Below are positions 1-9,714 of a stretch of 46,528 bases of DNA, in pieces. The position numbers and the translations under genes are program-made. This DNA comes from an uncultured Coriobacteriaceae bacterium (lineage in GTDB: Bacteria > Actinomycetota > Coriobacteriia > Coriobacteriales > Atopobiaceae). The stretch lies in contig CADBDT010000026.1 in NCBI GenBank assembly GCA_902793465.1, positions 1 through 46,528 of the forward strand, written 5' to 3'. The notes below the pieces were generated by a model. That model saw only the letters and a program-made list of their open reading frames with translations. It had not been told where the DNA came from and did no database searches. Each line of letters starts with the position of its first letter. The stretch's first letter is position 1.

Positions 1-229
1 CCAATCCACCTCCTTCGCCTCCCATTTTGGCAAAGGAGCACTTGGAGTGGCACACTTTTCAACCGTTGCGTGGCACAGTTTTAGACTACGCTATACAACA
101 CCGGGTGGGGGTGCTTCGACGCCTATTCTTATGCGTACGATACCGCTCCAAAGATCCTGTACGACTCGTACACGACGATACGTCCCCGTCGCGCGCAGTC
201 CCTGTCGCGCGCCACGTTAGCGTGTATAG
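1..229. other. Gene-free left edge
   Basis: No convincing gene is visible. The open frames here have no ribosome binding site and no recognisable protein pattern. A short direct repeat, GTGGCACA followed by C or G and TTTT, occurs twice between about 48 and 83. The rest looks like spacer DNA leading into the repeat array. Confidence 0.4.
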
Positions 230-845
230 TTATTGGACGAGCTGTTCCCTACCGTGTACAGTCACCTCCGCAACTCCCAGCACCGTGCGCGGTTTTGGGA
301 CAAACGAGTCCCTGCCGTGCGCGGTTATTGGCCGGAACCGTACACGGTAGGGAGGCTCGCGTCCCGGAAGTGTGCACGGTGCCACCGTGTACAGTTCTGG
401 GACGGATTGGTCCCTACCGTGCGCAGTCGCCGCCACCGTGTGCGGTTTTGGGACGGGACAATCCCCACCGTGTACAGTCACCAGCACCGTTGCTGCCACC
501 GTGTACAGTTATGGGACGGATGGGTCCCCACCGTGCGCAGTCGCCGCCACCGTGTGCGGTTTTGGGACGGGACAATCCCCACCGTGTACAGTCGCGACCA
601 CGCCTGGCCGAGCGCCCCGCCACCGTGTACGGTTCTGGGACGAATGGGTCCCTACCGTGCGCAATTATCGGCCGGAACCGTACACGGTAGGGAGGGTTTG
701 GTCCCGGAAGTGCGCACGGTGCCGCCGTGTACAGTTTTGGGACGGACGGGTCCCCACCGTGCGCAGTCGCTGCCGCGGGCCCGGGCGCCGTGTACAGTTT
801 TGGGACGGACGGGTCCCTACCGTGTACAGTCGCTGCCACGCGCCC
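230..845. repeat. Family A palindromic repeat array, copy 1
   Basis: About eight units of roughly 44 bp occur near 281, 383, 434, 498, 548, 621, 725 and 787. Each has a dyad of the form ACCG-TGTA-CGGT (often CAGT as right arm, centre TGTA, TGCG or TGTG), then TTYTGGGAC, a short centre, GTCCC or a variant, and a second dyad. Two units (near 333-383 and 674-721) carry the motif in the opposite sense, as ACCGTACACGGTAGGGA followed by GTCCCGGAAGTG. Units are separated by variable CGCCGCC-like linkers. The array ends 28 bp beyond the stop of the minus-strand GGDEF/EAL gene, so it lies at that gene's 3' end. The same units recur near 6.2-6.4 kb and 9.4-9.5 kb. Function is unknown. Confidence 0.85.
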
Positions 846-872
846 GCCGCCGAGCGCCGCCAGCCGCGCGTC

Positions 873-3800
873 CTACCCGCGACCCGCCGCCACAGCAGCA
901 ACGAGGCCCTGCTCATACTGCAGGCACCCGTGCCCGCCCGCGCGCTGGGCGGCATGTAGCGCGGCGTCGGCATTGGAGTAGGCGCTGTGCAGGTCATCCG
1001 CCTGCTCGGGGCAGTTTGCGTAGCCAGCAGACACCGTAAAGTCGACCTTCTCCCCTGCACTCTCACAAGCAAAGCTTGTGCTCGCAAGCGTTGCGAGGCA
1101 CGGGGCCATCTGCTGTGCGTCCTGCCCAAACATTGCAACAATAAACTCTTCTCCGCTATTGCGGCCAATAACCGACTCTGCAGGAAACATGTCCTCGAGC
1201 TCCCGCGCAACCTCGCAGAGAGCGGCATCTCCCAGCGCGCGCCCATGCGCATCGTTAATGCCCTTAAACCCATCGATGCTTATGAGCGCCAGCGAATACG
1301 GCGCATCCCCGCTCTCGGACAAGCGATTGTCCATAACGAGGTCCACTCCGCCGCGGCTTAGCAGGCCCGTAAGCTCGTCGCGCGTGGCAAGCCGCTCGAC
1401 CGTGTCCATAAGCCGTCGGTTAACAATGCGCGCGCCCACAAACGAGGCAACGGTCTGAAGCACACGAATGGAGTCCAGGTCCTCTTCCAGCATGTAGTTG
1501 TCCGCACCCAGGTAACCAAGAAGCTTGTCTCCGTCGTAGAAGGGCACGGCCAACAGGTGGGTGATCCCCTGGCGAGAGAGCTGCCAATACATTTGTGGAT
1601 CTACCTCTTTGAACTTCTCGACTTCGGGAATCACAACAACGTCTTCGCGTGCGAGCAGCTTCTCCCAAGTGGCAAACTCCGAGAAGTCCAGATTCTGGAG
1701 CGTGTCGATCTGCGGCTCGACGCCCTTCGCACACCATTCGAAGGTATTGTTCACGCATGTTTCGCCGTACTCGAACACATACAGACGGTCGGGATGAATT
1801 ACCTCGCTTATGCTCTTAAGCAGGTTGTTCATGGCAACTTCGTAGCTCAACTCCCTGTTGAGCGCATTGGCAATCCGAATAATGATGTCGGACGTGTCCA
1901 GGCCCACGCGCATTTCCTCGCGCTCGTGGTACTCGTCGTCTGCCATGGAAAACGCGTACACGCAGCATCCCTTTACCGGAGACGGCGCAAGGTGGAAGTT
2001 GAGCCAGTGACCAATCTCGGGGCTGTACACGGTGTCGTGCACTTCCTCGCCCAGCACGGCAGCCCTATAGCAGTAGGGCAACCACATTTCGCTGGCGTTG
2101 GGCGCCGTCTCCAAGAACGAGCGGCCAGTTGGATCCACGTCCCCGTATCCTGCCCACTCGCAATAGAGCTCGTTTGCATACACGTAAACGGTGTCTACGA
2201 CCTTGTCGCCCGCTTCGTTAAGAATCACGCGGAATACCGCGTAGCCCACCGGAACGTCGCCGTACGATCCCAGCGCGGTTCCCAGCATGGTAGGAACGCC
2301 CACTACGGTATAGGCACTGGCATCCTTGGACACCGAGAGGGGCTTAACGTAAAACTGAAAACCCGAGCCGTACTCGAGCCTGCCCGCAATAAGCTCCCAT
2401 GCGTTGGATTTGTCGCTGCGCGCACAGGCTGTCTGGAACTCGATGTCCAGATCGCGCTTTGTCTCGTTTATCTCCAGGCCGGAGTGGCCCTTGCGCACAA
2501 TGTCCATGCGCTCGAGAAACTCCCCCAAAGAGCGGTTGTCGCGCACCACACGCCATTTGCCGGCGCGCTTCTCGAATACGCCGGCAGGAAACTCGGAAAT
2601 CGAGATTCCCTCTATGCCCTGCCCGTCGTCGTATTCCGAGAAGTCCGTAAGACTGATGCGGCTTACGGCATTCCAGTAGGGCTCCTCGCCGCGTGCCTCG
2701 CGTGGAAGACCGGTTCCGTTGAACCAGCGCTGGGCAATTACGTCGAGCGGTTGTGGCGACGAGAACAGGTAGCCCTGCAGCATGTCGCACCCTATTCCCT
2801 CGAGGAAGGCCGCCTGTTCCTTGGTCTCCACGCCCTCGGCAAGCGAACGCACGCCAAGCCTCTTTGCCGTGCGCACGATGCCCGCCACGATGGAGCGCGC
2901 CTTTTCCCAGTCGCGCGCGGCTCCCCGCAGGAACTCCATGTCGAGCTTTAGCACGTCGAACTCGTAGCGCTGCAGCACGTTGAGGGAGGAGTAGCCACTG
3001 CCGAAGTCGTCCATCCAGACCTCGAACCCCGCGTCGTGCAGGGACCTGACCTGGGTCATAAAGAGCTCTGGGTCGGAGTGGATGGCGGACTCGGTAAACT
3101 CCACGTGAAGAAGCTCGTGTGGCACGCCCAGCGCGTCTGCGCGCGAGGCAATTTCTTGCGCGACCTCGTATTGCACAAGGTCGCGGTAGGAAATGTTTAC
3201 CGACACGGGCACAACGGGCACGCCCATCTCGCGCTTCTTCCCGAGGTCCTCCAAAACGCAATCGATTATGTGAAGGTCGAGCCTGTGCAGCAGCGAAGCG
3301 TCCTCGAGCACCGGAATAAACCGATCGGGAGGCAGCACGCCGTATTCTGGGTCCACCCAACGCGCCAGCGCCTCCTCCTCGCACACCTTGCAGGTGGTCG
3401 ATCGCATGACCGGCTGGTAGTAGGGACGGATCCATCCCTCGTCTATGGCCTGGTCCAAGCACTCGAGCACATGGCCGCGCAGCTGCGCCTCCGCCCTCAT
3501 CTCGTCGGTAAACCACTCGAAGTGAGACCGCCACGTGCTGCGGTCCAGGTCGCATGCCGTTCGCGCACGGTCGAAGCCCACCTCAACGATGTCGTCCTGC
3601 TCGACGCAGAGGTAGAGCCCCGCGCGCACGGGCGGAACCCGCTCGAAGTCCGCTTCGGCAAAGCCGGCAAACAAGCTCTGGACCTTCTGCAGGATTCCCG
3701 CCTCCGGGGCGTACGCGTAAAAGTGGTCCTCGCCAACGCGCGAGCACGCCTCCCCGCCGAACTCGGAGCGCAGCGAATCGGCAAAGGCCTGCAGGAGCCG

Positions 3801-4364
3801 ATCGCCCTCCGTCCTGCCATAGCGCGTGTTAAACGACTTCATGCCCATAATGTCGAAGGCCATGGCCACGGTGCGCTGCCCAGCACTTGCCAAAAGTGAG
3901 GTACCCATGCGCGCAAGCGCGTGAAAGCGGTCCATGCCCGACAATCCGGTGAGCCAGTCCACGGCGCTTTCGGGCGCAACGCGGGCCACAAACAACTCGA
4001 AGATTGGCCGCCCGTATTCGGACTCGTCTACGAGCCTTCCGTAGTCCACAACCGTAACGAGCTTTCCCGTCTTTGTTTGTATGCGGTGATACACATGGTC
4101 GAGGTTCTGACGGCTTCCAACCTGCCCCCATATGCTGTTTTCCACGGCCACCAAATCGTCCTTGCACACAAAGTGGCGGAAGGACCCTTGCGTAAGATCA
4201 AGGAACTCTTTAAAGTCGTTGCATTCAAAAAGATCTATGACGTACTGGTTTGCGTGGATAATCTCTTCATTGCCATCGGCAAAGTAGCGAACAAAGCCGC
4301 CAGGTATAGACTCGCTGCTAAGTTGCAGGCTATTCTCATAGACAGTTGAACCAGCCTTGCGCAT
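873..4364 (-). CDS. PAS-GGDEF-EAL-GAF-GGDEF cyclic-di-GMP signalling protein
   Basis: A cytoplasmic-looking protein of 1163 aa for turnover of cyclic di-GMP. Approximate domains: PAS-like 15-125; degenerate GGDEF 135-295 (VGEDHF where GGDEF is expected); EAL 310-555; a PAS-like middle 590-810; GAF 840-990; a second GGDEF-like domain 1000-1150 whose signature reads NSGEEF. The EAL domain keeps its catalytic pattern (EALARW, VNIS, FTES, DDFGSGYSS, LKLD, EGVET, MLQGY), so phosphodiesterase activity is likely. The first GGDEF is probably inactive or regulatory; the second is uncertain. The ATG at 4364 is chosen because GGAGG lies 7 nt upstream, in preference to a frame-open codon 51 nt earlier. 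No transmembrane segment is obvious, so the PAS and GAF domains probably sense internal signals. The 3' end runs up to a family A repeat array. Confidence 0.9.
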   Translation of the reverse strand: MRKAGSTVYENSLQLSSESIPGGFVRYFADGNEEIIHANQYVIDLFECNDFKEFLDLTQGSFRHFVCKDDLVAVENSIWGQVGSRQNLDHVYHRIQTKTGKLVTVVDYGRLVDESEYGRPIFELFVARVAPESAVDWLTGLSGMDRFHALARMGTSLLASAGQRTVAMAFDIMGMKSFNTRYGRTEGDRLLQAFADSLRSEFGGEACSRVGEDHFYAYAPEAGILQKVQSLFAGFAEADFERVPPVRAGLYLCVEQDDIVEVGFDRARTACDLDRSTWRSHFEWFTDEMRAEAQLRGHVLECLDQAIDEGWIRPYYQPVMRSTTCKVCEEEALARWVDPEYGVLPPDRFIPVLEDASLLHRLDLHIIDCVLEDLGKKREMGVPVVPVSVNISYRDLVQYEVAQEIASRADALGVPHELLHVEFTESAIHSDPELFMTQVRSLHDAGFEVWMDDFGSGYSSLNVLQRYEFDVLKLDMEFLRGAARDWEKARSIVAGIVRTAKRLGVRSLAEGVETKEQAAFLEGIGCDMLQGYLFSSPQPLDVIAQRWFNGTGLPREARGEEPYWNAVSRISLTDFSEYDDGQGIEGISISEFPAGVFEKRAGKWRVVRDNRSLGEFLERMDIVRKGHSGLEINETKRDLDIEFQTACARSDKSNAWELIAGRLEYGSGFQFYVKPLSVSKDASAYTVVGVPTMLGTALGSYGDVPVGYAVFRVILNEAGDKVVDTVYVYANELYCEWAGYGDVDPTGRSFLETAPNASEMWLPYCYRAAVLGEEVHDTVYSPEIGHWLNFHLAPSPVKGCCVYAFSMADDEYHEREEMRVGLDTSDIIIRIANALNRELSYEVAMNNLLKSISEVIHPDRLYVFEYGETCVNNTFEWCAKGVEPQIDTLQNLDFSEFATWEKLLAREDVVVIPEVEKFKEVDPQMYWQLSRQGITHLLAVPFYDGDKLLGYLGADNYMLEEDLDSIRVLQTVASFVGARIVNRRLMDTVERLATRDELTGLLSRGGVDLVMDNRLSESGDAPYSLALISIDGFKGINDAHGRALGDAALCEVARELEDMFPAESVIGRNSGEEFIVAMFGQDAQQMAPCLATLASTSFACESAGEKVDFTVSAGYANCPEQADDLHSAYSNADAALHAAQRAGGHGCLQYEQGLVAAVAAGRG

Positions 4365-4551
4365 GGCTGTCCTCCAATAAGCAATAATGTGGGAGTTTAA
4401 AACATGGTAGCTCAAGTATCACAATGCGATCCGAGGCATTGGTAAAGGAGCCAAATGGCCAGTTGAGCGTTGCGTTTGCATGCGAGAAAAACGCACGAGG
4501 GCTCACGTGGTGTGGACAAGGGAGACTCCCGCCAGCGTACGTCGCGCCGTG

Positions 4552-4598
4552 TGGGTGGCGTGCCTAATGGGGATACTCCCCATTAGGCACGCCACCCA
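4552..4598. repeat. Short family B palindrome at the 3' end of the GH1 gene
   Basis: An almost uninterrupted inverted repeat: arms TGGGTGGCGTGCCTAAT and their complement enclose GGGGATACTCCCC, itself palindromic. It lies 7 bp beyond the stop codon of the minus-strand glucosidase gene. It could form a very stable RNA hairpin but has no adjoining T-run, so a role in mRNA 3'-end formation or stability is inference. No gene is visible between it and the GGDEF/EAL start at 4364. Confidence 0.8.
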
Positions 4599-4605
4599 TC
4601 AAAAC

Positions 4606-6105
<1,500 letters not shown>

Positions 6106-6189
6106 ATCGTGCGAGGATGAGGCGCCGTGCATCGGTGACATAACATAAGAAACCGTGGAGTGGCTAGGTGGGGCATGTTCCGGGGAGGT

Positions 6190-6478
6190 TGTCCGAAACC
6201 GTGCACAGTCGCCGCCACCGTTGCTGCCACCGTGTACGGTTTTGGGACAAACGGGTCCCCACCGTGTACAGTCACCGACGCCGTGTACGGTTCTGGGACG
6301 GATGGGTCCCTACCGTGCGCAGTCGCCGCCGCCGTGTACAGTTACGGAACGGATGGGTCCCCACCGTGTACGGTTATCGCCTGGAACCGTACACGGTAGG
6401 GAAGCTTAGGTCCCGGAAGTGCGCACGGTGCCAGGTTCGTGCCCACGACTTAACTGAACGGCGTTGGGACGCCCCTGG
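6190..6478. repeat. Family A palindromic repeat array, copy 2
   Basis: A half unit near 6195, three full units (near 6230, 6280 and 6330) and one inverted terminal unit (6384-6430) of the same type as the array at 230-845. It ends in a boundary sequence CCCACGACTTAACTGAACGG followed by CGTTGGG, which recurs next to the copy at 9.5 kb. It lies just beyond the 3' end of the small membrane-protein gene at 6489. Confidence 0.85.
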
Positions 6479-6488
6479 ATGCAAGGCC

Positions 6489-6719
6489 CTATGCAGATCG
6501 GATGTGCCGGATAACAGCAACGATTGCGGCAAGCAGGAATGCCGCGGCAAGGCAGCCAATCATGGCGATAAGGTTTACGTGCTCCACGGCCGTCTGGGCA
6601 AGATGCGCCGACTCCTGCGTGGCCAGGGCCGTCTTAGGAAGGATGCCGGCCACAAGGACAAATACGGCTACGATGGCGGCGCAGAGCATGCGAGGGCGAA
6701 AGCTTTTTGGTCTTCTCAT
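6489..6719 (-). CDS. Small membrane protein of unknown function (76 aa)
   Basis: Not recognised. The predicted product has a basic N-terminus (MRRPKSFRPR), a hydrophobic segment at about 11-33 ending in an Ala-rich TALATQ stretch that could be a signal-peptide cleavage site, and a second hydrophobic helix at about 48-70 ending in RHIRS. It is therefore either a two-helix membrane protein or a secreted peptide with a C-terminal anchor. The ATG at 6719 follows AAGGAG at 9 nt; the frame is open for 66 nt upstream but has no better start. It stands alone between the GH1 and GH2 genes, next to a family A array, and nothing in the sequence links it to either enzyme. Confidence 0.55.
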   Translation of the reverse strand: MRRPKSFRPRMLCAAIVAVFVLVAGILPKTALATQESAHLAQTAVEHVNLIAMIGCLAAAFLLAAIVAVIRHIRSA

Positions 6720-6842
6720 AATAATCCACTCCTTTGGTAGGTTTTTATAATTGGTATTCCTCATCCGGAGTGGCGCATACCGCACCTAGGCCGAGACCAC
6801 GATTTGTACAGGTTGCTTAAAGCATGCTTTAGAAATGCCGAA

Positions 6843-6907
6843 CCTACCGAAAGGGGTACTCCCCTTCGGTAGGCACCAATCAAAGGGGGTACTCCCTTTC
6901 GGTTGGT
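6843..6907. repeat. Two adjacent short family B palindromes
   Basis: Two hairpins follow each other: arms CCTACCGAA around AGGGGTACTCCCC (6843-6873), then ACCAATCAAAGGG with its imperfect complement around GGTACT (6875-6907). They begin 12 bp beyond the stop codon of the minus-strand GH2 gene, another case of this repeat at a gene 3' end. Confidence 0.75.
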
Positions 6908-6918
6908 ACGTAGTTGCG

Positions 6919-9279
6919 CTAGATGCGGATTCGTCCCACGGCTACGTCGCCCGCACCTGCCGAGCGCGCCTCGATCACGCAGGGCTCGCTGCCGTCGTTT
7001 GTGCGCACGACAGCCAGGCCGCGACCGTATCGCAGGGGGAACTTTCCGCCCAGGTACGAGCACTCGCTCTTTTGCGCAGCGCTTCCAAACGCCAGGAGCT
7101 CACCGCCAACAACGCTTACGCATACCTCGTCGTTAAAGGTTCCCTCCACCGTGCTCTCGGCGTCGGTGGCGTCCACGCGCACGAAGGCAACGTTGCCGTC
7201 GCGACGCTCCAAAGAGAGTCGCAGCCCTAGCTGCCCCTGTGCGCTAACGAGTGACGAGCGTCCTAGCTCCAGGCCGGAGGCATTGCAGGCGACGGCCACG
7301 AGCTCACCTGGCTCGTAGCGCAGCCTAAAGTCAGCGTGACAGTCGCGCACGCGCTTGGTGCCCACGTGCCGACCGTTGAGGTAGAGCTTTGCAATGGGCG
7401 CCTGCGTGTATATCTCGGCCGTCGTCATGTTGCCCTCGCAGCCGCGCCAGCTCCAGCACGGCACCGAGTTCGTTCCCCTCCAGGGACCCTTGTGCGGGTT
7501 GGGCAGGTCGGCCGGCCTAACGAACAGCAGGGGCTCCTGCGGGTCGCACCACACCGTCTTTGCCAGGGCAGCCTCGCCGTTTGGGTCGCCCAAAAGGTCG
7601 AGCGCTCCCGTGTCTGCCACAAGCCAAGGATAGGGCTTGCTCACGGGCGTGGGGTCGTCCGACCACGCCGCAAGGCTGCACTCGCCCAGATAGTCCCAGC
7701 AGGTCCACATGAAGTCGCCCACTATGCGCGGGTCCGACTCCACAAGACGCCAGTTGCGCACCAAGTCGTAGGGCATCGTCTCGCTGCCAAACACCAGCCG
7801 CTCGGGATGCTTTCGCAAGTCGGGCAGGTAGCGCTTCGTGCCATAGTTGTAGCCAGCTACGTCCAGCTCGTTCAAAAAGGGCTCGACGGCACGTCCCACA
7901 GGCCAGCTGCCCGCAAGGAGCTCCATAACGTCGCCCATCTTTGCCACGTACGTGTTGTATGCGAGGCTGGTGTCGACGGTCTTGTTGGGCGAGGATCCCA
8001 CGCTGGCCCGCAGCCCGTCGTGCGACACGCCGTCGTCGTTGTTCTCTCCGCCGTTGAAGGAGTCGATTCCCAGGCCCGCCGCAAACAGAATGGTGGCGTT
8101 TACCCCGGCGGTAACCGGCCTCGTGGGGTCCGCGCGACGCACGATGTTGGCCAGAAGCCGTGCGGTTAGCACGCCCAGCTCCTCGTGGGGCTCGGCGTTC
8201 TCGTTGCCTATGGAATACATTATTACGCTGGGATGCGAGCGGTCCTTTTGGATCATTGCCTGCAGGTCCTCGGCATGGCAGAGCTCGAAGTCCGCGGCGT
8301 AGTCGTAGGGGTTCTTGTGCCGGTACCACATGTCCGCATACTCGTCCATTACGTACATTCCCAGCTCGTCGCATGCGTCCAGCATGCTCTTGGAAATGGG
8401 GTTGTGCGCGCTGCGAATGGCGTTGAAGCCCCAGCGCTTGAGGATCGCCACCTTGCGACGGCTCGCCTCCACAAGGTCGGCGGCCCCAAGAATGCCGTTG
8501 TCGTGATGCAGGCACCCGCCGCGAAGCTTAACAGGGCTTCCGTTTACGAACAGCCCCTCCTCGTTCCAGTCGAGCTTGCGTATACCAAAGGGAACGCGAA
8601 CCTCGTCCAGAAGATCGCCGTCGTCCGCACGCAGCATAACGTGGCACACGTAGCGATAGGGATGCTCCGCCGACCACAGGCGGGCGTTGGGAACGTTTAG
8701 GCGAACGTCACTGCCCCTTTTGCCCGCAACAGCCACGCCGTCTCGCTCTATGCGAACGTACGGGGTACCCTCGCCCACGACCTCCGTCTGCACACGCAGC
8801 TGCGCCGGATAGATGTGCTCGGTCGTTATCGTTACGCCGTCCCACGCGATGCACGACTTGTCCTTGATTACCAGGCGCGCGGGCCGATACATGCCGCTGC
8901 CTGCGTACCATCGCGAGCTAGGCTGATCCGCATTGTTGGCCTGCACCTGTATGCAAAGCTGCTCGCCTGGCACGGCCTCCTTGGTAAGGCTTACCACGAA
9001 CCCCGTGTAGCCGTATGCGTGGCTTGCCACGAGCCGCTTGTTCGCAAATACGCGCGTGCGGCCCATAACGCCTTCCAGCTCGAGCAGCACGTGCTTGTTT
9101 GCCCAGCCTTCCGGCACGTCGACACAGCACTCGTAGGTGTACGTCCCGCCGTTAAAGTACGCCCCGGCACTGCCGGTGGGCGCATTTGGAGAGCGCTTTT
9201 CGCCGAGCATGGCATCGTGCGGGACGCTTATCGCCTTTCCGTCAAGCGTCCATCGCACGAGTTCGATTACTTCCGTCAT
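6919..9279 (-). CDS. Glycoside hydrolase family 2, probable beta-galactosidase
   Basis: 786 aa. Order of parts: GH2 sugar-binding jelly roll (about 20-140, with YAGSGMYRPARL), Ig-like domain (145-235), TIM barrel (240-530), then C-terminal beta domains of the DUF4982/Ig type. The acid/base motif is SIGNENAEPH (Glu360) and the nucleophile motif VFGSETMPYD (Glu500). Family knowledge points to exo-beta-galactosidase activity, though beta-glucuronidase or another GH2 activity cannot be excluded. There is no signal peptide, so the enzyme is probably intracellular. The frame stays open far upstream into a family A repeat, but the ATG at 9279 has AAAGGTGG just before it and starts the conserved domain, so the longer version is rejected. 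Confidence 0.88.
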   Translation of the reverse strand: MTEVIELVRWTLDGKAISVPHDAMLGEKRSPNAPTGSAGAYFNGGTYTYECCVDVPEGWANKHVLLELEGVMGRTRVFANKRLVASHAYGYTGFVVSLTKEAVPGEQLCIQVQANNADQPSSRWYAGSGMYRPARLVIKDKSCIAWDGVTITTEHIYPAQLRVQTEVVGEGTPYVRIERDGVAVAGKRGSDVRLNVPNARLWSAEHPYRYVCHVMLRADDGDLLDEVRVPFGIRKLDWNEEGLFVNGSPVKLRGGCLHHDNGILGAADLVEASRRKVAILKRWGFNAIRSAHNPISKSMLDACDELGMYVMDEYADMWYRHKNPYDYAADFELCHAEDLQAMIQKDRSHPSVIMYSIGNENAEPHEELGVLTARLLANIVRRADPTRPVTAGVNATILFAAGLGIDSFNGGENNDDGVSHDGLRASVGSSPNKTVDTSLAYNTYVAKMGDVMELLAGSWPVGRAVEPFLNELDVAGYNYGTKRYLPDLRKHPERLVFGSETMPYDLVRNWRLVESDPRIVGDFMWTCWDYLGECSLAAWSDDPTPVSKPYPWLVADTGALDLLGDPNGEAALAKTVWCDPQEPLLFVRPADLPNPHKGPWRGTNSVPCWSWRGCEGNMTTAEIYTQAPIAKLYLNGRHVGTKRVRDCHADFRLRYEPGELVAVACNASGLELGRSSLVSAQGQLGLRLSLERRDGNVAFVRVDATDAESTVEGTFNDEVCVSVVGGELLAFGSAAQKSECSYLGGKFPLRYGRGLAVVRTNDGSEPCVIEARSAGAGDVAVGRIRI

Positions 9280-9310
9280 AGTCCACCTTTGTCGTTCGTT
9301 TGGCCGTAAC

Positions 9311-9316
9311 AGTATA
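9311..9316 (-). promoter_or_regulatory. Possible -10 box for the GH2 gene
   Basis: TATACT on the minus strand lies 31 bp upstream of the GH2 ATG. No good -35 hexamer is visible at the right distance, so this is tentative. Confidence 0.25.
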
Positions 9317-9379
9317 CGCCACAGCCGCGCGGCGCGAAGGGGACTTGCAATAAAGGAGCGCCCGCAACGCCGCCGTGGG

Positions 9380-9545
9380 CACGAACCTGGCACCGTGCGC
9401 ACTTCCGGGACGCGAGCCTCCCTACCGTGTACGGTTCCGGCCGATAACTGCGCACGGTGGGGACCCATCCGTCCCAGAACCGTGCACGGCGGCGGGGCCA
9501 TTCGAAGCCCACGGCTTAACTGGACAGCGTTGGGTATCCCTAGCC
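9380..9545. repeat. Family A repeat, copy 3 (opposite orientation)
   Basis: On the minus strand this contains one full unit (about 9448-9490) followed by the terminal unit with ACCGTACACGGTAGGGAGGC and GTCCCGGAAGTGCGCACGGT (9392-9440). Next to it lies CCCACGGCTTAACTGGACAG followed by CGTTGGG, nearly the same boundary sequence as beside copy 2. The gap between the GH2 and flippase-like genes is filled by this and the hairpin at 9574. Confidence 0.8.
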
Positions 9546-9573
9546 TTAAATCCCCCTCAGATCGCCCGAAAAC

Positions 9574-9682
9574 GGGTACCGCTTGGGGATACTCCCCTAC
9601 GGGTACATCGCGGACGAGCCTCCTCGTTAGGAAATGGACTTCTCACGATGTACCCGATGGGGAGTATCCCCAAGCGGTACCC
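9574..9682. repeat. Full-length family B hairpin element 1
   Basis: Left arm: locus-specific GGGTACCGCTT, then GGGGATACTCCCC, TA, CGGGTACATCGCG. A 31-nt loop follows. Right arm: CACGATGTACCCG, AT, GGGGAGTATCCCC and AAGCGGTACCC. The arms are complementary over about 39 positions, with mismatches in and beside the loop-proximal part. The element ends 32 bp from the stop codon of the minus-strand flippase-like gene. Confidence 0.85.
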
Positions 9683-9714
9683 CATCCCAACACGAGCCTT
9701 CGGACTGCACGCTA

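Noticed and set aside
27..350. Possible short gene at the left edge
   Set aside because: Non-ATG start, no Shine-Dalgarno, and its C-terminal half lies in the repeat array.
281..831. CRISPR-like array
   Set aside because: Units of about 44 bp recur, but gaps between them are of irregular length, often just CGCCGCC-like linkers, units occur in both orientations, and no cas gene is near.
233..1039. Open frames of 190-270 aa across the repeat arrays (also 6168-6740 and 9137-10126)
   Set aside because: They translate the palindromic repeats (recurring GRMGPHRAQS-like strings) in several frames at once, with no ribosome binding site or domain.
1557..2951. 464-aa plus-strand frame opposite the GGDEF/EAL gene
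   Set aside because: Antisense shadow of a well-supported gene; composition is the mirror of the real frame and no domain is seen.
9280..9501. N-terminal extension of the GH2 enzyme
   Set aside because: The extension translates a family A repeat; the ATG at 9279 has a ribosome binding site and begins the conserved fold.
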